A stretch of 64,000 bases of DNA from Rhyzopertha dominica (Eukaryota; Arthropoda; Insecta; Coleoptera; Bostrichidae): contig QCXZ01000086.1 of the NCBI GenBank assembly GCA_025024175.1, positions 18,442,245-18,506,244 on the forward strand. The letters run 5' to 3'. The notes beneath the pieces are model-generated. The model did no database searches. It was not told where the DNA came from and saw only the letters and a program-made list of their open reading frames with translations. A program made the translations under genes and the position numbers. How positions within the stretch are numbered: the stretch's first letter is position 1; each line of letters opens with the position of its first letter. Shown here piece by piece: positions 20,931 through 30,021 of the stretch.

Positions 20931-21461
20931 CTTATTGAAACAACCCATGCCTTCCGAAAAAAGGTTTCTGTATTTTCTGTACAATATTTCTAACTCATCA
21001 CTGTGCTCAGTGTGATTAATTCCGTTTATCTCAATACCTAATGGCCCTAACCATTCTCTACCTAACAAAGGGGGTCCATTTGACCTAACCACGTACATAT
21101 TTCCCGTAAAAGAGCGACCCTTAAATTCTACGTTAACATTGGCCATACCGTAAGTACACATTTTTCCGCCTGTATAACCTAACAAATATTTATTTGTCTG
21201 TTTTAACGGTATATGTGAAAAATCTTTATTGTACATCCAGTCTGGCATTACGGTGACGGACGCTCCCGTGTCAATTTCCAAATCCACTACTTTGTTTGCT
21301 ACACTCAATTTTACCACTATTGGCGGATTTGCACTTAAGTTATTTGTGGAAATTTGAAACAAAGATGCAATCTCCTCTGATTCGACAAAATGGGTTGCTG
21401 GCTTTTGTGAACTGCTACTGCCGGATTTCACCACTCTTCTATTTTTACAAACCCACATCAA
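20931..21461 (-). CDS. gypsy aspartic protease
   Basis: Follows gag in the -1 frame. The active site is LEIDTGASVTVMPDW, and GNMYVVRSNGPPLLGREW follows in the flap and C-terminal strand region. The frame then reads the linker towards RT (YRKYRNLFSEGMGCFNK) and stops matching gypsy at about 20931. There it runs for 38 bases into a copy of the nucleoprotein-gene tail (EVSGTATQTTRQ) and then the inverted RT block. The protease itself has no stops, so it may be functional. Confidence 0.82.
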
Positions 21462-22213
21462 GTGTCCTTTTTTCCACAGGCGTTACATGTATAGTTTTGG
21501 AACTTACATTTGTTTGAAGAATGATTCCTCTTACCGCATACGCTGCATGGATACGACCTTTGTTGATGTGGAACTCCAAATTTCCTAGTGCCGCTAGTGC
21601 CTGCCGCTCCAACCCTGTTTACTTCAGCTTCTTGTTTGATGGAAACTGCCATAGGGCCCTCCTCTGCTCCATAGTTTTGCCTAGTAGCCTCTTTGTTGAC
21701 TGCTATTTGCAAAGCTTGTTCACTAGTGAGTTTGGTGACATCCTCTTCAAAGATTCGGTCCATAATGTTCTTAACACCAAATCCCATTATGAACCGGTCA
21801 CGTATCACTACTGCCAGTTCAGCACTGAATTTACAATGCGCTGCTAAACTCTTCACGCGTGCCATCCACTCGTTTGCGGATTCCGATTCACTTTTGCAAG
21901 CCGTATAAAATTTATATCGTGCTGCAAAGTACGATTTTGCTGGCTGAAGGTGTTTATTTAATAACTCCGTGATTTGTACGTAAGTCTTTGTCTCTGGNAA
22001 ATCGGGAACGCACAAGTTATAAATTAACTTATAACACGTTTCATTAAATGTGTTTAACAACAAAGCGCGTTTCCGTTCTTCGCTAGTGATAGCATTTGCC
22101 ACAAAAAACTGCTCAAGGCGAGCTCGGAATACTGTCCAGTCCGTATTCTCATTGAACTCGCGCAGATAGCCCAAAAAACCTATATCGGGTGTACCTGGAT
22201 TCGGCATTTTCAC
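21458..22213 (-). CDS. gag: gypsy Gag with zinc knuckles
   Basis: Gag of about 250 residues from MKMPNPGTPDIGFLGYL. The capsid-like core contains WTVFRARLEQFFVANAI and an ANEWMARVKSLAAHC helix. The C-terminus has one CCHC knuckle (CSVCGKRNHSSNKC) and the start of a second (CNACGKK). The frame stops inside the second knuckle. The full knuckle, CGKKGHLMWVC, is completed in the -1 frame, which leads into protease. It would package element RNA. One ambiguous base is present and there are no other breaks. Confidence 0.85.
   Translation of the reverse strand: MKMPNPGTPDIGFLGYLREFNENTDWTVFRARLEQFFVANAITSEERKRALLLNTFNETCYKLIYNLCVPDXPETKTYVQITELLNKHLQPAKSYFAARYKFYTACKSESESANEWMARVKSLAAHCKFSAELAVVIRDRFIMGFGVKNIMDRIFEEDVTKLTSEQALQIAVNKEATRQNYGAEEGPMAVSIKQEAEVNRVGAAGTSGTRKFGVPHQQRSYPCSVCGKRNHSSNKCKFQNYTCNACGKKDT
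21467..21473 (-). promoter_or_regulatory. Candidate -1 ribosomal frameshift site
   Basis: On the element's strand the gag codons GGA AAA AAG contain the slippery heptamer A-AAA-AAG. A -1 slip here moves translation from gag into the protease frame in the middle of the second zinc knuckle. No downstream pseudoknot was modelled. Confidence 0.55.
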
Positions 22214-22270
22214 TTTTCACCTTTACACTGTAATTTATTAACAAGTTTTAATCAACCACCTCGTCGCCAC

Positions 22271-22454
22271 TGTAATGTTCTTATGGGTTCGTGGAAATTA
22301 AACACTGTATTACAATTTAAACCCTTATTTATTAAACACCCGAAATCACGTCTACATGCACCTTCAGCTTACTCTCTATCACTCCTGTCTTGTACCTGCG
22401 CATCGCAACTCCCCCACATATTCATACATCCTTGAAAGATATACATATACTACA
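22271..22454 (-). repeat. gypsy 5' LTR with primer-binding site
   Basis: Copy of the 18305-18487 LTR. Immediately inside it, on the element's strand, is TGGCGACGAGGTGG (22269 downward), which has the TGG start expected of a tRNA primer-binding site. Which tRNA is used is not certain. Confidence 0.88.
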
Positions 22455-22459
22455 TCTAC

Positions 22460-23700
22460 AAATTTCTAAGCTATAATAATATCTAATAATAATATTACAG
22501 TAACTGAGCAAGCCTTAGTTAAAATTCCACATGAAGAAATGTATTTAATATAGAAATAACAGCGTCGCGTCGCCTCGCCATTTTTCCGAATAACCATTAT
22601 CCGAACGGCCATTATTGTTTACAACCAGTCAAGCGCCTTCGATACCTACACATCAGCCTCCAATGGCATCATATGCCATTCACAAACTTCTCAGCGCTAG
22701 GGAGGGTTTGAAAGCCAGGTGGCTAAGTATCTCAATGATCGTCTTACGGGCAAAGCGGACATCTTTAATTTTAATATCAATACTGCCAAATCTCCCATAT
22801 TTACCGATATGTCGTCCCGGTAAAAAGCGATTTTTAAAGGAATGAGCAGGATTATCTGTAATGTAAAGTGGTATACTTCTCCCCGTCTTTTAAGGTTATA
22901 TTGCCACGGTAAAATATTTTAACTCTAATAATGAGAGATTACATACCACTCCAGGTCCCCTTATAAAAATACTGACAAACAGATAATAAATTATTCACAG
23001 ATAACTAGGATATAGGCATTGCTTCAGTACTAGCCTGATTCGACCCGCTTGAATAAGGATTAAGCTCTTTTTGTAAATTCTGCTTAAACCCTAATAAACG
23101 GATAGGAAAAAACAAAATATGCGTAATGAATATTATACAAAGTTATATCTAAAAAAAAACTGTTTCAAATGGTAGCACATCTTCTTTTCTAGACTAATGT
23201 AGACAATTCTAATAATGGTTCAGTACAATTGTCTCTTACCTTTCACATATTCTGATCCTGTAGACCAGGATGCAATTTATCACTTTCAGTAACTATCTAT
23301 TATAGCAGTTATGACGCCTTTTTCGTTGAGCGGCGGAACGGGCCTTCGGATCGGAGGGCGGACGGTCGGACGGTTACGTAATGAGCGGTACGGTGGTGAC
23401 GTAAGCACTAAGCTCAGCGTCAAAACGGTTTCTCGGGCGCCAGTTTTTTTTATTATACTGAGGTATGCTCCTCAGATTCCTGTGCACTATCCCCCTTAGC
23501 ACACAGACCAGGGCAGCTACAGTGGAGACCGGCACTCCAGGGAACAACCCTCGAGGGTGAATGCCGTAAGCTGAAAGAAAGGTGTTAGCGGGGTGCGGTG
23601 GTGCTGAGCAGAAAGAAAAACCAACAAGAACCTACAAACACAGTTTATTACTCTTCAATAATCATTTATTACACATGCAACAGAGGCGTCTATACTAAAT
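22460..23700. other. Spacer with no recognised gene
   Basis: AT-rich to about 23.3 kb, then GC-rich. The complement of 23640-23690 has two AATAAA-like signals downstream of the second gypsy LTR, so the LTR could extend further than I call it. No protein was recognised. Confidence 0.35.
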
Positions 23701-23702
23701 TA

Positions 23703-24813
23703 TGTAACGGCCCCCCCTCACATGCGGTGCCCAGCCAAGCAAAATTACGGTTATGCAATACGGTGATATGAAACGGGTCTACTATTATTACGGTTACGAT
23801 ACAAGCAACGGGGCGGTGGTTGTGATGCAACAAGCGGATGAAAAAGCGGTGAGATTACGGTTACGGTTCAAGCAAGCGTGAGAAAAAGCGGCGCAAGCGG
23901 TAACAAAACTGAGTGAGCGTGTTATATCTGGTGACGCAGGTGGGTTATGTTCTCAGACAGGGTTATGGGTTGATTGACGGAGTAGGTAAGGAACGGACGG
24001 AGGCGTAACAGTCTACAGTCGATGACGGGTGTCGGTAATAACGGTTGGTGACGTAAGAAAGCCGTTCACGAGGTATGGGCCGCCTACAAACCTAGCATGC
24101 GGCAAACACCAAGTGGACAACTCTCCTTGTCTGCTACGGGCGAACCGCCTACAAATCTAGCATGCGGCGCACCCACAACAGACGGTCCCTTTAGTCGGTG
24201 TCAGTAAAGAACGGTGGATGACGTAAGAAAGCTATTCACGAGGTACGGGCCGCCTACAAATCTAGCATGCGGCAAATACCAAGCGGACAGCTCTCCCAAG
24301 CGGATAGCTCTGCCACGGGCGAACCGCCTACAAATCTAGCATGCGGCGCACCCACAACAGACGGTCTCCACGGTCGGGGTCGGCTGGTGACGTAAGAAAA
24401 TTACTCACGAGGTACGGGCCGCCTACAAATCTAGTATGCGGAAAATACCAAGCGGGCAACTCTCCCTGTCTACTGCGAGCGAACCGCTTACAAAGCAAGT
24501 ATGCAGCACGCTCCACAGTCGGTGACGGTGGGATATCAGGGATCGGTTATGGATGTGATAGATAGGAAGGCCACAACAATACAAGTGCTAAGCCTAGAGC
24601 TCACTCACCTGGTCTCTCGTTGATCTGCACCACAACACGGCGTGCTGAGAACTGACTGAACACGGAAAACCGGCATGCTTTATCCGCGGCAGTCGGATTG
24701 ATTAGCGGGAGAATTTGATGGCAGATGTTCTCAGTGCCACCTACGCGGGCTTTAAATGAACAGACGGGCGCGGAAAGGAACTTGGCTGAGGCCGTGTTTG
24801 TAACTTCGTTACA
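23703..24813 (-). repeat. 3' LTR of a second gypsy element
   Basis: On the minus strand a purine tract (AAGTAAGAGGAGAA) abuts TGTAACG at 24813. The mirror-image end CGTTACA occurs at 23703, giving a candidate LTR of 1111 bp with inverted TGTAACG ends. Inside, a TTTAAAG box and TCAGT initiator strings (complement of about 24645-24755) look like a promoter. The start is well supported; the far end is uncertain because its partner LTR has been lost. Confidence 0.5.
24047..24540. repeat. Tandem repeat, three units of about 170 bp, in the LTR
   Basis: The string GACGTAAGAAA recurs at about 24050, 24220 and 24389, a period of 169-170 bp. Each unit contains two copies of GCCTACAAATCTAGCATGCGG (slightly varied), itself framed by GCCGC and GCGGC, so the unit is an internal duplication. 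Such arrays in LTRs often hold enhancer elements, but no factor can be named here. Confidence 0.8.
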
Positions 24814-25001
24814 TTCTCCTCTTACTTCGAAGGGGGGGGGGANGAATCCGGAAATTAACTTTTTATTATCCTGTTAAATACAATAACTAAACTATATTAC
24901 CTTACAACTAAAATATTTCAATACAAAAAAAATAAACTTAACCGGCGGACTCTATACAATAATAATAATAAAAACGTAGTCGCGGTTCGCGGGTTTTGTC
25001 G

Positions 25002-25781
25002 TTAGTCGATCTTCGGAGTGGAGTGGGCGCTGTCCATCGCTGTGGTGCGGGTGACATCCTTCGGGGTGGAATGGACGTCATCCTTCGGGGTGGAGTGGGC
25101 GCCCTTCTTCGGTGCGGAGCGGCTATGGAAGTGCTTCCGTCGGGGCGAGTACCGGGGTGGACGTCGTCGGTCTACCTTCGGCCTGCAGGCTTCTCTCACC
25201 AGTTCTCCGGCACATGAGCAGTCGTACGATTGTACTCCTATATGGCCGCACCTGGAGCAAAAGATAGTCCCTAGGTTGGTGCACGTGCTTCGGAAGTGTC
25301 CGACCTCTCACCGGGATATCGGTGGAAGGCCCACCGGGCGTGGAGCACTAGTTCCCCGGCGGTATTCAGACGCCCAATTTCATGCAAGGGCAGCTTGTCC
25401 GGGAGAATGGCGGGATTTGGGGGGCCCCGTGAGAAGTTCTCCATCGTGGGGAACGTATCCGCCGATGTACTCAACGGTGGAGTCGGCGGTCGGATCCACG
25501 TCCATCGGTTGCGGCGGAGTAGCGGAGGATGCGCCAGGGTGGGCTATCTTTGTCGGAGTTGTGCCGGAAGAGGTGACGGTCGCCCTTGTGATGTGCATGG
25601 ATGGTCCCCCTGCTGATGTGGCAGTTGGCTCGGTGCTGCTCGGGTGCGGACGGTCCGGTGATGCGGTTGCTGGTTCGGTGGGATTCGGGTTCGGTCCCAC
25701 GCCCTCCCCGAGTTCTTCTAGAGCTCGGGTCATCTCGGCGACCAGGTCCGGAGTAGATAGTTCCAGAGTCGGGCTGTTCAT
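25002..25781 (-). pseudogene. Gag-like ORF in env position of the second gypsy
   Basis: Begins MNSPTLELSTPDLVAEM. A Pro/Thr-rich segment follows (TSAGGPSMHITRATVTSSG, then PPQPMDVDPTADSTVEYIG) and the first frame stops at 25380. Adjacent frames continue with RLNTAGELVLHARWAFHRYP and a zinc-knuckle-like CSRCGHIGVQSYDC (about 25215-25260), then short repeats of HSTPKD encoded by a degenerate 27-36 bp tandem repeat at 25010-25120. It lies between integrase and the LTR, where env would be. A gag-like ORF there is unusual. The identification is tentative. Confidence 0.4.
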
Positions 25782-26103
25782 GCTGGTGGCAGGCTGCTGT
25801 CCGGGTGAGAACTAACTTGAGGGTCCCCTGACTCTTGCTCTTATAGCTGAAAAGAAGGTGGGGTAGTCCTATTGAACTGGTGGGAGGTCTGCGCGCGCCG
25901 GATGCCTATTGCTGGAAAAAGAAAGAAAGGAAAAGGTGGGGATTAAAACCACTATGTATTTCGGAACATTTATTTCAATCAATTTTTTTTCTTTTATTCG
26001 GAACAGCTTTATACGGTTTTTGTTCCCGTAAGGTCGGAAGCGGAAGGCCTTCGCCTCGGGCCAGTCCCCCGGAAGCAACTGTTGAGCTGCCTCCTGCAGT
26101 TCC

Positions 26104-26670
26104 CTAGGCCATTCCTGGAAGGGCCTTGCCTCGGTGGCTACTTGGGCCTCCAGCGTGGGTGACTGGCGGGTTGCCGGGCCGGGTCAGCACATCTGGTGTT
26201 CGGGCTTCCGGCGGGGGCGGAACGGCGTCGGGTGCATTGAAGGGGAACGGGCCGGCGGCGGGCGATCCACGGGAGCCGATGATGGGCATGTCCGGCATCC
26301 GGACTTCTGGCGGGGGCGGAACGGCAACTGGAGCATCTGAGGCGGCCGGGCCGGCGGCAGGCAGTTTGGACGTGTTTGTCCGTTGGGAGCCCGAGGGGAC
26401 CATAGGAGGTGGTTTCAACTTGCGTATCACCGCGTCCAAGTTGTCCAGGCTCGGGGTGGCGCGCGCTTCCCTCCATGGTTTGGGCGGTCCCCCGTCTCCC
26501 ATCCCGTCGGCCGTGCTCTTCAGGTGGGCCGGTGCGCCGTTGATCATCGGGTGGAGTCGCCCTTCCTTTGCCAGCGTTTTTGTGAGCCGGGTCTGGGCGT
26601 GCTCCTTTTTCCTTCGTTTTGCCCCCTTCTCGGTCGGGACATGGGCGGTTTCTGTTCGGTGGTTCGGCAT
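26104..26670 (-). CDS. Pro-rich ORF overlapping the integrase tail
   Basis: From MPNHRTETAHVPTEKGAK, in a different frame from the 3' end of integrase. The N-terminal third is basic. The rest is Pro/Ala-rich with two imperfect repeats (VAVPPPPEVRMPDM and DAVPPPPEARTPDV) matching a tandem duplication of about 110 bp at 26170-26345. It may be the real C-terminal extension of pol after a frameshift, or a separate small product. No domain is recognised. Confidence 0.35.
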   Translation of the reverse strand: MPNHRTETAHVPTEKGAKRRKKEHAQTRLTKTLAKEGRLHPMINGAPAHLKSTADGMGDGGPPKPWREARATPSLDNLDAVIRKLKPPPMVPSGSQRTNTSKLPAAGPAASDAPVAVPPPPEVRMPDMPIIGSRGSPAAGPFPFNAPDAVPPPPEARTPDVLTRPGNPPVTHAGGPSSHRGKALPGMA

Positions 26671-27845
26671 TCTGCGAAGGTACGTGGTACATTTTAAGGT
26701 CCCTTATGTGTACCCGGGGTGTAATTTTACCGCTTGCATCCTTTAAACTATACACGACTGGAGATAGCACCCGGTAAACGGTATACGGCCCGGAAAATTT
26801 TGGCGCAAGCTTGGCGGCATACCCCTGTGACCCGGAGGAGAGTGGATGCTCTCGTTTCAAGACCTTATCCCCGACCCTACATCGCCATTCCCGCCTTCTA
26901 AGATTGTAGTGGTGACTCTGGGCGGTGAAAGCGCGGGACAAGTTTAGCCTTACCAATCGGTAGATGTCTTGAAGCTTATCCAAACGGTTTCGGTGATTCT
27001 GGCGTTGGTCATTGCTGGGGGCGGCCTCGGCATCGGTGGTCCTCTGATTTTCACGGTGTAGGCTCCCTGGTAGGTCGTATTCCCGACCGTAATTTAGGAA
27101 GGCGGGAGAGAAACCTGTGCTCTCATGCTGGACGCTGTTGACCGCCATCATTAATGATGGTAAGTGCTGGTCCCACCTTCGGTGGTCGGAGTCGCAGAAT
27201 TGCGCAATCATGGTCTTGAGCGTCCTGTTGGCACGTTCTACTGGATTATCCTGCGGGGTATACGATGGGGTGAGACGGTGTGTTATGCCAAACTCTTGTA
27301 GCAGTTGTTTGAAGGTTAGGCTATCGTATTGTACACCGTTATCGGAGATGACGGCCTTCGGTGTACCAAAACGGGTGATAACTTCTTCAAACAGAGCCTG
27401 GCTAACGGTGGCGGCGGTAGCTCGGCGGAGCGCCTTTACTTGGATCCATTTTGTAAAACGGTCCTGAAAAACGGCCAGGTAACGGTTTCCTCGCGTAGAG
27501 CGGGGAAGCGGTCCCACTAGGTCGGTACTAACGGGCTCCCATGGCAGGCGGTTCGGCGTTGGCTGAAGTAGTCCCGGTGTTTTCTGCTGCGACACTTTGA
27601 AGCGCTGGCAGTGCAAGCATCCTCGGACATACTTCACGGCATCCCGGAACATTCCTGGCCAGTAGTATCGCTGTGCCAGACGGGCTATCGTCTTCGCGAT
27701 TCCTAAATGTCCGGCGGTTGGTGCGTCGTGGTTCTCTTCCAACACACGACGGCGGAGCGGTTTCGGTACGCACAGTTTCCATGGTTCGGCTAGCTCGCTC
27801 GCTGAACGCCAGACCGTTCGGATGTGCATGCGGAGCGAGAGTTGC
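26138..27845 (-). CDS. pol: Second gypsy element, integrase and C-terminal tail
   Basis: Integrase inserts element cDNA. In order: the zinc-binding domain with H-H-C-C residues (ENHDAPTAGHLGIAK, then GCLHCQRFK), and the catalytic core with D in VSTDLVGPLPRST, D in AVISDNGVQYDS and E in PQDNPVERANRTLK. A GPY/F-type module follows: AAKLAPKFSGPYTVYRVLS, then HIRDLKMYHVPSQ. The frame is open through a long Arg/Pro-rich tail, probably a shadow of the overlapping Pro-rich ORF. Upstream of about 27845 protease and RT are missing, because the R1-like LINE begins there. The integrase domains have no stops. Confidence 0.88.
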
Positions 27846-27877
27846 TAAATTGTCGCAAGTGCAATACAGCAATAAAG

Positions 27878-27990
27878 AAAGTAGGTCGCGTGTGTAGTTA
27901 CGCGAAACAGTGGCGGTTGCGTAAAGTAGGCCGCGAACGCAGCAAATTCGTATGAAATTTCGTGCCTGATTGCGCTAAGTAGGTCGCGTA
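27878..27990 (+). repeat. Repeated motif in the LINE leader
   Basis: AAGTAGGTCGCG or AAGTAGGCCGCG occurs three times (about 27879, 27924 and 27977), spaced 45-53 bp, upstream of ORF1. Repeated 5' UTR monomers in LINEs often carry internal promoters; that role is inferred here. Confidence 0.5.
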
Positions 27991-28113
27991 TGGTGAAATT
28001 TCGCTTGCAATCCGTGCCTGAAGTAAACGTGTCGGCCGTGTTGTGCGGGTGTTGAACTTAAAATAGGACAGATTCGAACACGTGTATGATGAACTAAAGA
28101 TAAGATCTCCGAA

Positions 28114-29252
28114 ATGGCTGAGGGGATTAAGAGGAAGAGTTCGGTAGGGGACGCAAGTGAAACTGTGTCACCATCAAAGAGGGAAATTACATTGGAAGAG
28201 AGGTATGCAGACCTCTTGGCATTCGTGGAGAAGGACCTGGACCCGTCAAAAAGATTGAGCAGGGTGTTTGTGGGGATGCTGAGACAAAAAATCACGGAGG
28301 TAGCTTTCGCCCAGGCTGGTTTAAGAGGCGAAAATAAATTTTTAAGGGAAGAGATGGAGAAATTAAAAAGTGAAAACAAGGGGCTAACCGAACAGCTGGC
28401 TGCGCAAGGGAAAGGAGAAAAAACTGCTCCAATGCAGGTGTCTTTCGCCGATGTTCTTAAAACTAAACAGAGCAGTGTGCAACAAACAATTAGTGAAGTG
28501 AACAGTGTACCAAAAACTACACTGTTCATAACTGCTAGAGATGGTGAAGACGCTAAGAGCGCCCAGGAAAAATTCACTAGGGTGATAGATCCGGCAAAAG
28601 ATGGGATACAGGTCAGAGGGATGCGCGTGTGCGGAAAAGTATTAATAGTGGAAACTAGATCGGAAAAGGACGCCGAGAAAATCTTAAAAAACAAGGAAGT
28701 GGAGAAGGTACTTAAATGTGAACCACCAAGGAAAAGACGACCCCTAATGATCGTCTATGACGTGCCAACAAAACTGGCCGAGGACAAGTTTTTGGAAGCT
28801 GCGTATGCGCAAAATTTCGCGGATACAGTGGAAAAGAAAACCTTCGGAGACAACTTCAGTATTAGAACCAAGACTGGGCCGCGAGAAAAATCCACTGTAC
28901 ACTACATAGTGGAAGTAAGCCCGGAACTACGGAAAATGCTGGTACAGCAAGGGAGGCTGTTTGTGTGGGATTCCGGTCCCTGTCCGTGAAGGATTACCTG
29001 GTGGTACCGAGATGCCACACGTGCCAGGATCTGGGCCACGTCGGGAAACACTGCCCCCAAAAAGATGAGGCGTGTGCACACTGCGGGAAAACAGGACATC
29101 GTAAGGCAGACTGCCCTGATAAAGATAAAACAAAAACATGCATCCCATGCCAGAGACGAGGAAAAGCCTGTAACAGTAAAGACATCAAGCAGTGCGCTAC
29201 ATATAAGTTGCTAGTGGAAAGGTTGATCGAAAAAACAGACTATGGACACTAA
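28114..29252 (+). pseudogene. R1-like LINE ORF1 with three zinc knuckles
   Basis: RNA-binding protein starting MAEGIKRKSSVGDASETV. It has a coiled coil (FLREEMEKLKSENKGLTEQL), an RRM-like central part (MRVCGKVLIVETRSEKDAEK), and cysteine motifs CHTCQDLGHVGKHC, CAHCGKTGHRKADC and CIPCQRRGKAC. The frame changes near 28970, just after RLFVWDS, where ORF1 proteins of the R1 clade read continuously. The last cysteine motifs overlap the start of the next ORF by 11 bases. The layout is typical of R1-type ORF1. Confidence 0.82.
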
Positions 29253-30020
29253 AGCTAGTGCAGCAAAGTCGGAAGCGGAAGAGAAAAAACAGAAACATAA
29301 ACCACCCAGCAGGCTAAGGCGAGATTTTCTACGAGCCAAAGCATACTGGGAGAGTAAATGGAGGACAGGCACTGTTTCAAAGAAAGATGAAGCGAAGAGC
29401 GACGAGAGCATGGGTGAACCTTCTCGCGCTAAGCGAAACATAGAAACAGGGGCAGAAGGGGACGACAAACATAAAACGGGGAAATCTGTGTGGAAAAGAA
29501 TATCCAAATTCACAAAAATGGGAAGAAGAAATCAGATAAAGCAGGATTGCATCAGGCGGAAGTGGTACTGGGAGAGGTGTCCTCGACCACCGGAGAAGAG
29601 AACTCTGCAAACCAGGGGGGCACGGAGGCTGGAGACAGGGACGGTCTAAACGAGAAGAAGAAAAAAGGAGGAATCGGCCAGGTCTATCAGGATCTGGAAG
29701 ACAACATGAGACTCAGCAGGCTGGAGGAGGAAAGGAATTTAATTCTTGCCCTACGATATCTGGTGAGGAACCTACACGAGGGGGGAGGATGCATAGCCTT
29801 CCCGACACCGCAGGCCGTGGACAGGATCCAGCTTCGGTGCAACAACCTGCCAACGGAGCCGAGACAGCTTCTGGAACTCGTGGAACGTGTCTTTTGCAGA
29901 AGGGGTGAGTACCTGAATCTAAAAGACATATATGAGGATTTTGTACGGTCGCACGGGCGCGTAGTTTTCGACAACAGGCAGGAATGGCCACAGTGCTATT
30001 CGTTAATAAGACACCCTTAG
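29242..30020 (+). CDS. Extra ORF between LINE ORF1 and ORF2
   Basis: Starts MDTKASAAKSEAEEKKQKHK, overlapping the end of ORF1. The first third is Lys/Arg-rich (RLRRDFLRAKAYWESKW, SVWKRISKFTKMG). A frame change near 29515 leads to an acidic linker and then a folded-looking helical part: DNMRLSRLEEERNLILAL, LPTEPRQLLELVERVFCRR, LKDIYEDFVRSHGRVVF. It ends at TAG 30018-30020, two bases before the ORF2 frame opens. I do not recognise a domain. R1-type elements normally have two ORFs, so this is either an extended ORF1 or a third protein. Confidence 0.5.
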
Positions 30021-30021
30021 T

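Larger units (their letters stand above)
18305..22454 (-). mobile_element. Ty3/gypsy element carrying a virus-like nucleoprotein gene
   Basis: A 4150-bp insertion bounded by two short LTRs (18305-18487 and 22271-22454) that differ by only one substitution and one indel as far as I can see, and flanked by a perfect 5-bp duplication, TCTAC (18300-18304 and 22455-22459). The polarity is minus: gag and protease at the high end, polypurine tract beside the low LTR. Between them most of pol is missing. In its place are a short RT piece in inverted orientation (20418-20892) and a GC-rich nucleoprotein-like ORF (20308-18872), then the integrase C-terminal tail. Duplicated target sites around the whole unit show that it integrated as one element, so it is a non-autonomous chimera, although a later local inversion is possible. 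Confidence 0.88.

Noticed and set aside
24047..24540. Regular repeats as a CRISPR array
   Set aside because: Units are about 170 bp, nearly identical along their whole length without unique spacers, and lie in a eukaryotic LTR.
25018..26746. Long plus-strand ORFs in the second gypsy
   Set aside because: They mirror minus-strand coding sequence with strong GC bias and contain no recognisable domain.
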